A stretch of 64,000 nt of DNA from Tildeniella torsiva UHER 1998/13D (GTDB lineage: Bacteria > Cyanobacteriota > Cyanobacteriia > Phormidesmidales > Phormidesmidaceae), in NCBI GenBank assembly GCA_019358835.1, contig JAHHIH010000017.1:62001-126000 (forward strand), written 5' to 3'. The translations under genes were made by a program, and so were the position numbers. Under the pieces are notes generated by a model. That model was not told the DNA's origin and ran no database searches. It saw only the letters and a list, made by a program, of their open reading frames with translations. This document shows positions 8,156 through 16,807 of the stretch, piece by piece. Numbering within the stretch: position 1 is the stretch's first letter; each line of letters begins with the position of its first letter.

Positions 8156-10006
8156 TTAAGCTTCCTGAAAGCACCAAAAGCGAATGGTTTCATCAGCGCT
8201 GGTGCTTACTAACATGCGGCTGTCGGGGGTGAACGCGATCGCACGCACGCCCCAGGCATGGCGCAGCTGGCTGGTTTGGCCCAGCCCTTGCAGGTTATGC
8301 AGGATTAAGTGGCCATCGTCTGCCCCGATTGCCAGCCATTGCCCGTTAGGGCTAATCGCCAACGCCGTAACCGGGCTAGAAGCTTTGTTGATCACCAGTC
8401 CCGCTTCGGGATTTTCGGTGCTCCAGACCTGAACGTGACCTTCGCGATCGCCGCTGACAATACGGCCATCCTGCGGGTGGCAGGCAAGGGCCGTGATCGG
8501 GGCTTTGGGGGCTGTAAGGGTGCGCGTCAGCCGCCCCGAGGGTAGCGACCAAAGACGAATAGTGCGATCGCGCCCTCCGCTCACCAGTAAATTCCCCACC
8601 ATATCCACCGCCAGCGCCGTCACCTGGTCTTGGTGGTGCACTAGGGTCTTTGCATTCTCCTGAGCCAAAGACCACAGAAAGATGCGCCCGTCACCGCTGC
8701 CCACCGCCAGGGTGTCGCCCGGTGGGGCAATCAGCACTGAGGCAATCTGCCAGCTCGGCACTAGCAACTTCTGGCCTGTGTAATTGTCCAGATTCCACCG
8801 AATTAGCTGACTGTCTTCACCGCCGCTGACGATCGCATCTCCATCGGTCGTAAACGCCACCGCGTTAACGGCACCGCGATGACCCAGGCCCAGCAGGCCC
8901 AGCGATCGCCGAAAGGTGTGAATCAACTCCCCGTTAGTGCAGTCCCACAGGCGCACAGAGCCGTCGGAACAGGCAGTGGCGATCGCCCGCCCGGTTGGAC
9001 TCATCGCCAGTCCGTTTGCCACCACCCCCGGTAGGCTGAGGGCAAACCGCTGCTCCCAGACTGGGGCATCCAGCGCCTTGGTTAATACCTGGGGTGATTT
9101 TTTGTCTTGGCCGTCCAGGGCTAGACCGCTCCAGCGCAGGTCGGCCAGCACCTCCTGGGCGGTGCTATAGCGCTCTTGTAGGCGGCGGTTGACCATGCGA
9201 TCCAACACGCGCCCCAGAGCGGGATTAACGGGTGCCGTCACGTAGGGCCGCCACACCCAGGCATCGTCACTGACAGAATATAGGTCGAAGGGATGCAGCC
9301 CAGTGAGCAGGTGCAGGCAGGTCACCCCTAGGCTAAAAATGTCGCTGGCGTAGACCGCCTTGCCCAATGCCTGCTCTGGGGCGGCGTACCCTGCGCTGCC
9401 GATTACCGTAGCGGTGCGCTTGAGCTGTTCGGGATCAGCGATCGCCTTCGCTGCCCCAAAATCCACCAGAGCCAAGAGTTGCGGCGACGGAGGCACAATG
9501 ATATTGGCAGGCTTGATGTCGCGGTGAATAACGCTGTGGTCGTGAATGTAGGCCAGCACTGGCAGCAGCTCGTAGAGCACTCGCTGCACTAGGGCTTCAC
9601 CACTCAGGTTAGAGGACTGTTGAATCAGCTGGTCGAGGTTGGGGCCGGGAATATATTCCTGCACCAAAAACTTCCCTTGGGCATTGTCGATCACATCCAG
9701 CAGGGCAGGAATTTGGGGGTGCTGGCCCAGAGTAGCCAGGCGATCGGCTTCGCGGTGAAAGCGATCGCGCCTTTCTCTGCGATCGCTTCCCACTACCAAA
9801 GTCATCTGCTTGATCACGCAAGCGACTGGCGGGTTGCTGTTCTCATCTACCGCCAAATACGTGCGCCCAAACCCGCCCTGGCCAAGCAACTGCTGACAAC
9901 AATAGCGATCGGCTATCTGCAGAGGTTGACCACAGCCCTGGCAGACCCTTGCCGCCGACTCATTCTTCGGTTGTGGACAGACAAGATTGACGCAAAGAGT
10001 GGTCAA
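8156..10006 (-). CDS. Serine/threonine protein kinase with zinc ribbon and WD40 repeats
   Basis: A 616-residue Hanks-type kinase. Cys5, Cys10, Cys22 and Cys25 form an N-terminal zinc ribbon. The kinase domain follows with GQGGFG (42-47), the lysine K66, HRDIKPAN (161-168) and DFG (182-184); all catalytic residues are present. From about residue 325 to the end there are WD40 repeats (CSDGSVRLWDC, SGGRDRTIRLWSL, STSADETIRFWCF) forming a propeller that probably selects partners. No membrane segment is evident, so it is likely cytoplasmic. This ribbon/kinase/WD40 layout is common in filamentous cyanobacteria. The most upstream start in this frame is a TTG at 10006, just before the first ribbon cysteine. 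Substrate unknown. Confidence 0.9.
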   Translation of the reverse strand: MTTLCVNLVCPQPKNESAARVCQGCGQPLQIADRYCCQQLLGQGGFGRTYLAVDENSNPPVACVIKQMTLVVGSDRRERRDRFHREADRLATLGQHPQIPALLDVIDNAQGKFLVQEYIPGPNLDQLIQQSSNLSGEALVQRVLYELLPVLAYIHDHSVIHRDIKPANIIVPPSPQLLALVDFGAAKAIADPEQLKRTATVIGSAGYAAPEQALGKAVYASDIFSLGVTCLHLLTGLHPFDLYSVSDDAWVWRPYVTAPVNPALGRVLDRMVNRRLQERYSTAQEVLADLRWSGLALDGQDKKSPQVLTKALDAPVWEQRFALSLPGVVANGLAMSPTGRAIATACSDGSVRLWDCTNGELIHTFRRSLGLLGLGHRGAVNAVAFTTDGDAIVSGGEDSQLIRWNLDNYTGQKLLVPSWQIASVLIAPPGDTLAVGSGDGRIFLWSLAQENAKTLVHHQDQVTALAVDMVGNLLVSGGRDRTIRLWSLPSGRLTRTLTAPKAPITALACHPQDGRIVSGDREGHVQVWSTENPEAGLVINKASSPVTALAISPNGQWLAIGADDGHLILHNLQGLGQTSQLRHAWGVRAIAFTPDSRMLVSTSADETIRFWCFQEA

Positions 10007-10022
10007 AGGATAGTTCTATTCC

Positions 10023-10271
10023 CTAGGTCGGCACTAGCTCGCCAGGACGCAGTTTAGACCACTTGCCCATTTCCTCAGCAAAGCTCTCGCAGCCGACCAC
10101 ATCAAATTCCTTTTCGACCACATCGCCGACGACGCGGAGGTTGGCGTTAACGGTAGGGTTGACGGCCTCAAAGCTGGGGGAATCAGTCAAATGAGGTTGT
10201 TCGTGCAGCTCTTCCACCGCATGGTAGGTGGTGCAGCGATCGACGTAGTGGCAGTTTACACAAATGCACAT
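10023..10271 (-). CDS. ycf34: Ycf34 family protein
   Basis: An 82-residue cyanobacterial/plastid-conserved protein. The N-terminus MCICVNCHYVDRC has Cys2, Cys4, Cys7 and Cys13, followed by TTYHAVEELHEQPHL, and the end is WDVVGCES-like (FDVVGCESF) then GKWSKLRPGELVPT, all hallmarks of Ycf34. In Synechocystis the family binds an iron-sulfur cluster and affects photosynthetic electron transport. The ATG at 10271 is preferred because MCIC is the conserved family start and GGGGG lies 6-7 nt upstream; a 14-codon upstream extension is not family-like. It lies 16 bp upstream of the kinase gene on the same strand and could be co-transcribed with it. Confidence 0.93.
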   Translation of the reverse strand: MCICVNCHYVDRCTTYHAVEELHEQPHLTDSPSFEAVNPTVNANLRVVGDVVEKEFDVVGCESFAEEMGKWSKLRPGELVPT

Positions 10272-10545
10272 AGCACGCCCCCGGCAGGAACACAGCAAGG
10301 TCAAGGCCGACATCTCTAGTCTAGCCAGCCCTCGGCTAAATGGCCGTCATTCTCAAGGCAGTCAAGGGCTTTTGCCGTAAAGGGGATGCGTTTTCTGGTA
10401 GTCTAGCTCAAGTTTTTTGAATGTCCTGGGTGGCCCAGCTCAGATGTTGCAAAATGAAAACCCAGGTCGGGTTTTCGGCTGTTCTCTGCGGGGCCAGGGT
10501 GTCAAGACTAAAAAACCCTGTTGTAATGAAAGAAATGAGGGTTCA

Positions 10546-11838
10546 TTGAATCCAACGCTATCACCCTTCTCCCTTGCAGTGGCTACTGAAAAATCGGCGC
10601 TTTCGCCAAAAACCTGGCCCTTCAGCGTGTCGCTACTGCCACAGCAAGCCTACCTGGTGGGGGGAAGTGTCAGAGATGCCTTGCTGCATCGCCAGGCCGA
10701 CTATTTAGACCTCGACTTTGTGCTGCCTGAGCGGGCGATCGCCACCGCCCAATCCATCGCTCAGCACTATCGCGCGGGCTTTGTGGTGCTCGACACTGAG
10801 CATCAGATCGCGCGGGTGGTGTTTCCCCATGCCACCGTTGACTTTGCCCAGCAGGTGGGGCCAACGATCTACTCCGATCTGCATCGGCGCGACTTTACCA
10901 TCAATGCGATCGCCTATAGCCCCCACAGCGAGACCCTGCTCGACCCCCTCAATGGCTGCACCGACCTGGCCCGCAAGACCCTCTGCATGGTGGCCGCCGA
11001 AAACCTCGAAGACGACCCCCTGCGGCTGCTGCGGGCCTACCGCCAGGCCGCTCAGCTGGGCTTTAGTCTCGACCCCGCCACCCAGCATATGATTCGCAGC
11101 CTGGCTCCAGCCCTGGGGCGCATGGCCGCCGAACGGGTGCGCGGCGAGCTAGACTGCCTGCTCAGCCAGCCCGAGGGATCTATCCTGCTGAGCTTGGCCT
11201 GGCAAGACGGCCTGCTGCAAACCTGGCTGCCCGAGGTCGATCGCACCCATCTAGATCGCTTGGCCACCATCGACCAACTGGCGGCCCAGTACCACGAACG
11301 CTGGCCCGATTTTTCGTACCTGCTGCACAGCTGGGTCAAAGAACAGACGACCCCCGGCTTGCACCGCAGCTGGCTTAAGGCGACCAAGCTCAGCCAGTTG
11401 CTGCCCCCCGATTTAGATAGCGCCGAGACGACCCTGGTTCGACTCAAATACAGCCGTGCTGAGCAGCAGGCGGTGCTGAGCATTCTCAAGGGCTGGCAGT
11501 ATCTGCATCAACACCAGGGCAAAACCGGCCTCCCCCCTGGCCAGCAGTATCAGCTGTTCAAAATTGCCGGGGCGGGCTTTGGGGGCGTTGCCCTGCTGAG
11601 TTTGGCCTACGGCATGCCAGAGTCCTTGATCTTGCCGCTGGTAGAGCGATATCTCACCCCCAGCGACCCCGTTGCCCATCCTCAACCTCTGGTTACAGGC
11701 AAAGACCTGGTTCAGGGGCTTGCCCTCAAACCAGGTCCTAAAATTGGTGAACTGCTAGAGGCCGTTCATCTGGCCCAAGCCGAGGGGCTAGTGGGCAGCC
11801 GCGAAGAGGCCCTGGAGTGGGTCAAGCAGCAGCTCTAG
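10546..11838 (+). CDS. cca: CCA tRNA nucleotidyltransferase (class II)
   Basis: Adds or repairs the 3'-CCA of tRNAs. The class II nucleotidyltransferase core is clear: YLVGGSVRDALL, DLDFVLPE (the catalytic DxD), RRDFTINAIAY, LEDDPLRLLRAYR and ERVRGELDCLL. About 430 residues, near the usual length. The start is uncertain. TTG at 10546 is used because GAAATGAGG lies 5-6 nt upstream; GTG at 10579 gives a shorter N-terminus that also fits the family but has no ribosome-binding site. The frame remains open further upstream to 10417, which looks non-coding. The gene is monocistronic; the next gene is convergent 18 bp away. Many cyanobacteria split CC- and A-addition between two enzymes, so the exact specificity is open. 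Confidence 0.9.
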   Translation: MNPTLSPFSLAVATEKSALSPKTWPFSVSLLPQQAYLVGGSVRDALLHRQADYLDLDFVLPERAIATAQSIAQHYRAGFVVLDTEHQIARVVFPHATVDFAQQVGPTIYSDLHRRDFTINAIAYSPHSETLLDPLNGCTDLARKTLCMVAAENLEDDPLRLLRAYRQAAQLGFSLDPATQHMIRSLAPALGRMAAERVRGELDCLLSQPEGSILLSLAWQDGLLQTWLPEVDRTHLDRLATIDQLAAQYHERWPDFSYLLHSWVKEQTTPGLHRSWLKATKLSQLLPPDLDSAETTLVRLKYSRAEQQAVLSILKGWQYLHQHQGKTGLPPGQQYQLFKIAGAGFGGVALLSLAYGMPESLILPLVERYLTPSDPVAHPQPLVTGKDLVQGLALKPGPKIGELLEAVHLAQAEGLVGSREEALEWVKQQL

Positions 11839-11856
11839 CCCCAGCCTTTGGTCGAG

Positions 11857-12504
11857 TTAGCTACCGGGGGTAGCCTCAGCGGCAGGCTCAGATGCTTCCT
11901 CAATGGTGTTTTTGGCCTCAGAGGCATCAACGGCGTCGGGCGTTTCTTCGACGGTTACGTCAGGATCGATCTCTTCAGCGGCGGCTTCGGGGGCAATCTC
12001 TTCGACGGTGGCTTCGACGTCAGCAGAGTCTTCTGCCTCGGCGTCAACGGCATCGGTATCGGTGATTTCCTCGGTAGCCGCTTCAGGGGCAATGTCATCT
12101 GCGGTGGTTTCTTCAGTCACCGCTTCAGAATCAGCTTCGTCAACAGCGGTTTCTTCAGTCGCCGCTTCAGAGTCAGTTTCTTCAGTCAGGATGTCAGGGG
12201 TGGCGGCTTCGATCGCAGCCTCGCGCTCGGCATCCAGTTCAGCCTCGATCGCCTCGACATCAACCGTAGGCGCGGCGTCAGGGGTGGCGGCTTCGATGCC
12301 AGCTTCGCGCTCGGCATCCAGTTCAGCTTCGATGGCTTCAACGTCAACCGTGGGGGCAACGGCTTCGGTCTCAGGGGCAACGGCTTCAGTGCCTTCGGTT
12401 ACCGCTTCGGCCTTGGGGTCTTCGGCCCGAGCGGGCAGGCTTAGTGCCAAGCCAGCGAGGGTGAGGCTACCGGCAGCGAGGGCAAGCTTACGGTAAATCG
12501 TCAT
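11857..12504 (-). CDS. Exported, extremely acidic Ala/Glu/Thr-rich repeat protein
   Basis: 215 residues: a signal peptide (LALAAGSLTLAGLALSLPARA) followed by sequence made almost entirely of A, E, D, T, V and S. It contains a tandem repeat of about 28 residues (APTVDVEAIEAELDAERE then IEAATPD), two nearly identical copies at about residues 49-104, then degenerate EEx(T/A)xDxEAATEE units. No cysteine and no globular domain are visible. Probably disordered and strongly negatively charged in the periplasm or outside the cell, perhaps binding cations; function unknown. AGGAGAG lies 6 nt before the ATG, so expression seems real. The opposite strand is also open because of codon bias. Repeat copy number may vary between strains. 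Confidence 0.72.
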   Translation of the reverse strand: MTIYRKLALAAGSLTLAGLALSLPARAEDPKAEAVTEGTEAVAPETEAVAPTVDVEAIEAELDAEREAGIEAATPDAAPTVDVEAIEAELDAEREAAIEAATPDILTEETDSEAATEETAVDEADSEAVTEETTADDIAPEAATEEITDTDAVDAEAEDSADVEATVEEIAPEAAAEEIDPDVTVEETPDAVDASEAKNTIEEASEPAAEATPGS

Positions 12505-12893
12505 AATGTCTCTCCTGAAAAAGCGTCTTCCGATGAGGCTGGGGAGTTAATGCTACAAATGTGCTACAAGAACTACTCCCAACGCTTGGTGAACTTATCA
12601 CGGGGTTAAGGGCCGAGCCAAAGGTGTTAAGCAAGAAGTATGAAGTTTTGATTAAGCGATTGGAATAACTTTGATTAAGGCTCTGGCGGGGAACTTTTGC
12701 CGCTGCTGAGCCATCTAAGAGCGATCGCTTACCGCCGCGTTGGTTAAGAAACATTGAAAAAGGCTACATTACCCAAAGAGACAACCTAAGCCGTAGCGCA
12801 TTTTTTTGGGGGAATGCTGAGCGTTGGCAAAGCTAGTCTCAACCGTTCTGCGGTCAGCCTGGCCTGACCCTGTCTACCCATTTCTCGCCGCCC
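12505..12893. promoter_or_regulatory. 389-bp divergent intergenic region with phased TTAAG repeats
   Basis: Lies between the acidic exported protein (minus) and queF (plus). TTAAG occurs at 12606, 12627, 12652, 12675 and 12744; the first four are spaced 21-25 bp apart. Two of them sit in a perfect 10-bp direct repeat, TTTGATTAAG at 12647-12656 and 12670-12679. Such phasing, about two helical turns, resembles response-regulator sites, but no known box is matched exactly. No small gene, RNA or preQ1 riboswitch was recognised. Confidence 0.35.
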
Positions 12894-13325
12894 ATGACTA
12901 TTGCCTCAGCTTCGACCTCTCAGTACGGCGATCGCGCCATCCTCCAGGCCAGCGTAGACCCGCTGGAGAAATGGCCCAATCCTTCAGAGAATGTCTATAC
13001 CGTTCACCTAGAGCACCCAGAGTTTACGGCGCTGTGCCCGCGATCGGGCTACCCAGACTTTGGCACCATCGTGGTGGACTATTGCCCAGGGCCTTGGGTG
13101 GTGGAGCTCAAGGCGTTTAAGCTCTACATCAACAGCTTTCGCGATCAGCGCATCAGCCACGAGACTGTGGCCAACCAAATCGCCGATCGCCTGTGGAATG
13201 AGCTACAGCCCCAGGGGTTGCGGGTAATCGGCGACTACACCCGGCGCGGTGGGGTAAAAACGGTGATTACGGTCAAAAAGGGCAGCTATGAAGGATTTGA
13301 GCCGTACACTCCAAATGTGCTTTAA
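12894..13325 (+). CDS. queF: NADPH-dependent 7-cyano-7-deazaguanine reductase QueF (type I)
   Basis: Reduces the nitrile preQ0 to preQ1 in queuosine synthesis, in the cytoplasm. 143 residues, a typical type I length, with a T-fold. The catalytic cysteine lies in TALCPRSG (Cys48), followed by the catalytic aspartate in YPDFGT (Asp55). The NADPH/substrate motif is VELKAFKLYINSFRDQRISHE, with the QueF-specific stretch ELKxxKxY and the substrate-binding glutamate in SHE. GDYTRRGGV closes the domain. The ATG at 12894 is the natural start; no strong ribosome-binding site is visible. The gene stands alone; no other queuosine genes are nearby. Confidence 0.95.
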   Translation: MTIASASTSQYGDRAILQASVDPLEKWPNPSENVYTVHLEHPEFTALCPRSGYPDFGTIVVDYCPGPWVVELKAFKLYINSFRDQRISHETVANQIADRLWNELQPQGLRVIGDYTRRGGVKTVITVKKGSYEGFEPYTPNVL

Positions 13326-13522
13326 CGCCGGTTCGGGCTTGAGCCAGGTAAGGAAGCCAAAGCAGGTTACCAGACCTGAATACTCAAGCCTGGCAACCTG
13401 CCTACTGCGCAATTAACTGGCGAACCTATGGCAGATGTCTAGTTACTTACGTTCAATTCCCCTGCGAAAGCAGGAGCCAAATTGGTGGTTTCGACCTGCG
13501 ATCGCAGCTCACATGGCACTCA

Positions 13523-15373
13523 TTAGCTTAGATTGCTGAGGTCGTCGAGATCGTCAAGCATTTCGTCAGAGGTGGGCTCTGGCGCAGGCGTATTAAGTAG
13601 GGCGTCGAGATCGAGATTGTCGGTATTAAAGTCGTTGTCTAAGCCAAAATCGTCCATTTGACCACTGTCTGCCTCACCTTCTAGCAGGGCCGCCAGGCCA
13701 AAATCGCTCTCCTCTAACTCGGATGAGGACGCCTCGGGAGCAAACTCATCGATCGCAAACTCGGAGCTAGGTGCTGAGGCCGGTTCGTTGAGCAGGGCAT
13801 TAAGGTCGAGGCTGTCGGCGTTAAAGTCGGCGTCTAGATCGAGGTCATCGACTTGATTGCTGTCGGTGTCATTCTCTAGCAGGCCAGCCAGGCCAAAGTC
13901 GCTTTCATCCAGTGCCGGGGCTGCCTCAGGGGCAAACTCATCCGCCGCAAACTCAGGGCTGGGTGCTGAGGCCGGTTCGTTGAGCAGGGCGTTGAGATCG
14001 AAATTGTCGGTGTCAACGTTGGGTTCTAGGCCAAACTCATCTATTTGGCCGCTGCCCGGTTCATCCTCTACCAGGTCAGCTAAGCCAAAGCCACTCGCTG
14101 CTGACCCTGGCGAGGTCGTTTCTGGGGAAAACTCGTCAGCGTCATCAAAATTCAGCGCAGACAGATCAGAGATGATTTCTGGCTCTGAGGCATTGAATGA
14201 AGACTCTACGTCAAGATCGGCGCTGTCGAGATCGGCGCTGTTGACATCAGCGTCTAGAACCCAATCATCAGCTTGACCGCTGCTGGCCTCATTGTCTAGC
14301 AGGGCCGACAGGTCTGAGTCGCCCTCGTCTACCCCCGGCGAGGGCATCGCTGAGGAGAACTCGTTCATATCCAGGCTGATTTCGCTGTCGGCGATCGCCG
14401 CTTCCGTCGGCATCGCTTCTTCGAGCATGGCCATATCTAAATCAACCGCTGGCTCGTCAGCCACCGGGGCCAACACCTCTGGAAAAGGTGCGACTTGCAG
14501 CTGGAGCCGGGCTTCGTAGGCCTGCTCCAGCTCTTGGGTGCGCTGGGTCAGCTCATCTTGGTAGTGCTCAATCTTTTCGGCCAGTTTTTGCTCGTATTCG
14601 GCTTTGAGTCTCTCCTCTAGCTCTCGCCGCAGGTTTAGCTCTAGTTCTGCGGCAGAGGGGGCGAGGTCTGTGGGCCCTGAGCCACTGGTCTGGGCCGTCT
14701 GTAGCCGGGCCTCGTAGTCTTGCTCCAGTTGGGCCAGGCGCTGGTTGTACTCAGCCTGAAGTCGGGCTTCGACCTCAGCGGTGTCAGCGGTATTTCCACT
14801 GGCTACAGCTGTCGGCTCTGGCACTAGGGCACCTAGAGAAGTCTCGCCCGGAGTGGTCTGGCGGGCCTGCTCTTGGTCTTGGTAGTGGGCGATCGCCTCT
14901 GACAGACGCTGATCGTAGTCTTGCTGGGCCTGCGATCGCGCCTCTGCCAGCTTTTCTTGCAGGTGCTGTTCATAAGCCTGCTGGATCTTGGTGGCCGCTT
15001 CTTTCAAGCGGGTCTCGTACTGCTTGCGAATGCGCTGTTCGGTGGTGCTGTCGGCATCCATGGGGGCACCGCCCATCACGCTTTGGCGAGCGCGGTACTC
15101 AGACTCTAGCTGACCGCGCCGCTCCTCAAGCCGATCCTGATACTGCTCCATTTTCTCAGCGAGCTGCGCTTCGTAATCTCGCTGCAGCTGCTGGGTGGCG
15201 GTGCGCAGCCGCTGCTCGTGCTCTTTCTCTAGATCCTCTTGGCGCTTTTGGCTCTGCTGCAACGCCTCGGTCAGCTCATTCACCTGGCCCTGGCGCAGGT
15301 AATACCCCACAATAACCGCCAGCAGTAAGCCGATTAAAGCAGCAACGATCAGACCTTGCGTAAGTTGAGGCAT
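13523..15373 (-). CDS. Membrane-anchored coiled-coil protein with acidic C-terminal repeats
   Basis: 616 residues. An N-terminal membrane helix (about 7-26, LIVAALIGLLLAVIVGYYL) is followed by long charged coiled coil to about residue 290 with recurring units such as YEARLQ/YEQKLAEKIEHYQDEL. The last 230 residues are acidic and repetitive. A motif close to (D/G)LxxLLExExxSxQxDDxxLDxDxNxDxL occurs four times, alternating with DLNALLNEPASAP. The ATG at 15373 has AGGGGAAG at good spacing; a frame extension to 15466 lacks support. The topology suggests a scaffold whose repeated short motifs bind a partner near the membrane. No known family was recognised and the function is unknown. Confidence 0.75.
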   Translation of the reverse strand: MPQLTQGLIVAALIGLLLAVIVGYYLRQGQVNELTEALQQSQKRQEDLEKEHEQRLRTATQQLQRDYEAQLAEKMEQYQDRLEERRGQLESEYRARQSVMGGAPMDADSTTEQRIRKQYETRLKEAATKIQQAYEQHLQEKLAEARSQAQQDYDQRLSEAIAHYQDQEQARQTTPGETSLGALVPEPTAVASGNTADTAEVEARLQAEYNQRLAQLEQDYEARLQTAQTSGSGPTDLAPSAAELELNLRRELEERLKAEYEQKLAEKIEHYQDELTQRTQELEQAYEARLQLQVAPFPEVLAPVADEPAVDLDMAMLEEAMPTEAAIADSEISLDMNEFSSAMPSPGVDEGDSDLSALLDNEASSGQADDWVLDADVNSADLDSADLDVESSFNASEPEIISDLSALNFDDADEFSPETTSPGSAASGFGLADLVEDEPGSGQIDEFGLEPNVDTDNFDLNALLNEPASAPSPEFAADEFAPEAAPALDESDFGLAGLLENDTDSNQVDDLDLDADFNADSLDLNALLNEPASAPSSEFAIDEFAPEASSSELEESDFGLAALLEGEADSGQMDDFGLDNDFNTDNLDLDALLNTPAPEPTSDEMLDDLDDLSNLS

Positions 15374-15692
15374 GGTGAATCTTCCCCTGTAGAGTTCAAA
15401 GACGAGCCGTAGAGTATCCACGCCTGAGGGGCAGAAAACCAGCCGCCACCCCGCCTTTGCAGCCACTTTTCAGCCGCTAAATATTGACGATCAATGATAT
15501 ACGCTGCGCTCCGTTTGGGATCTCAAACTTTGCCCTACCTCAGGCAGGGCTGGGACTTTCCATAACAGATTATGACCGTGGAGAGAGCTGCTCTGCGACC
15601 CCCCAGAGTCATCCTCTACAATGAAGCTACGGTGTATCGGCGCAGTCAATCTGAACCGCAGCCACCGTAATTGCCCCATTACGTATTTGCGT

Positions 15693-16130
15693 ATGACCCA
15701 GTCTTCCCACCGCCAGCCTGCTGCTACCGATGCCCTTGCGCCCAACCAAACTGAGGACGACGCCCTCAAGCTGGCCTACGCCATCGCTGCCGCCGCCGAT
15801 GAGCGCAAAGCGGGCAACATAACAATTTTGCAGGTGGGAGATGTGTCGTACTTGGCTGACTATTTTGTGGTGGCCACCGGCTTTTCGGCGGTGCAGGTGC
15901 GCGCCATTACCCGCTCCATTGAAGCCACCCTTGAAACTGACCACAACCGTCGCCCCCTACGGGTCGAAGGTCAGGGTGAGGGCAGCTGGATCGTCATGGA
16001 CTACGGCGAAGTTATTGCCCATATCTTTATGCCCGAGGCCCGAGACTACTACGATTTAGAGGCGTTTTGGGGGCACGCCAACCAAATTCTTTACCAGCCC
16101 TCGGGCCAGCACTTTAGCCCAGCCCAGTAG
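15693..16130 (+). CDS. rsfS: Ribosomal silencing factor RsfS
   Basis: 145-residue Iojap/RsfS protein (DUF143). It binds ribosomal protein uL14 on the large subunit and blocks subunit joining during slow growth. Seen directly: ADERKAGNITILQVGDVSYLADYFVVATG, the family core, then RVEGQGEGSWIVMDYGEVIAHIFMPEARDYYDLEAFW in shortened form (WIVMDYGEVIAHIF, YYDLEAFW). The ATG at 15693 was chosen over a longer frame starting 72 nt upstream because family proteins begin near the helix DALKLAYAIAAAADE. It is followed after 142 bp by the CGLD27 gene on the same strand, a neighbour pair that is frequent in cyanobacteria. Confidence 0.94.
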   Translation: MTQSSHRQPAATDALAPNQTEDDALKLAYAIAAAADERKAGNITILQVGDVSYLADYFVVATGFSAVQVRAITRSIEATLETDHNRRPLRVEGQGEGSWIVMDYGEVIAHIFMPEARDYYDLEAFWGHANQILYQPSGQHFSPAQ

Positions 16131-16272
16131 CCCAGCCCAGTTCTAAGCCCAAGCTAAAATTGCCCCTCACCCTCTTGGCCACTGTCCGCTAAAACACATA
16201 TTCCCAGTCAGCGATTCCTATTGGTAGGCAATTCGTTTAGGCTATAGCTAGATTTGCATATTGTCGGTGGCC

Positions 16273-16761
16273 ATGTCTCAACGATGTCCAGTGCCGGCTG
16301 AGCAGCAGCCCATCAACGAATATCAGGATGTGCGTGAGTCCTGGTTTTACGGCTGGGGCAGCCGTGATTTGACAGGCTATCTCAAACCCCTGATTGTTCT
16401 TTGGCTGGTCGGCTGGGTTGTGGCTGGGCCAATGGCCGCCGCCAGCTTTGCCCCGGCTAAACACCCGCTTCCCTTTGGCCTCAGCGGAGCTCTCGGGGCC
16501 ATGGTGCTGCCCATGCTGACGCTGCTACAGCTCTACGTCGGCTGGGCCCACGTGGGCGGGCGTCTGCGAGAGAGCACTGTACCCTACGAAGAGTCGGGCT
16601 GGTACGACGGCCAGCTTTGGGTCAAGCCCGAAGAGGTTTCAAACCGCGATCGCCTAATCGTAGATTATGAGGTGCAGCCCGTGCTCCAGCGCATTCGCCG
16701 CACGCTGGGCGTCATGGCCCTCTTGCTGGCCGGGGGGCTGATTGCTTGGCCCCTGGTATAG
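16273..16761 (+). CDS. CGLD27 family membrane protein (DUF1230)
   Basis: 162-residue protein of the 'conserved in green lineage and diatoms 27' family, found in cyanobacteria and plastids. The N-terminal signature CPVPAEQQPINEYQDVRESWFYGW is present (given here as CPVPAEQQPINEY and SWFYGW). Two or three membrane helices follow: LIVLWLVGWVVAGPMAAA, LGAMVLPMLTLLQLYVGW and a C-terminal VMALLLAGGLIAWPL. A plant member has been linked to iron status; in cyanobacteria the role is unknown. The ATG at 16273 fits the family; a TTG 12 nt upstream is less likely. Located between rsfS and the asparaginase gene, all on the plus strand with short gaps, so a three-gene transcript is possible. Confidence 0.88.
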   Translation: MSQRCPVPAEQQPINEYQDVRESWFYGWGSRDLTGYLKPLIVLWLVGWVVAGPMAAASFAPAKHPLPFGLSGALGAMVLPMLTLLQLYVGWAHVGGRLRESTVPYEESGWYDGQLWVKPEEVSNRDRLIVDYEVQPVLQRIRRTLGVMALLLAGGLIAWPLV

Positions 16762-16807
16762 TGGGCATCGCCGCATTACCCTTGTACACCACCGCAGAGC
16801 ATTCCCT

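Noticed and set aside
10417-10545. Upstream extension of the CCA enzyme frame
   Set aside because: The sequence is Cys/Asn-rich and unlike family N-termini. A ribosome-binding site is found only before the TTG at 10546.
12780-12893. Search for a preQ1 riboswitch upstream of queF
   Set aside because: No CUAGG-type or preQ1-II-like core pattern and no pseudoknot was recognised.
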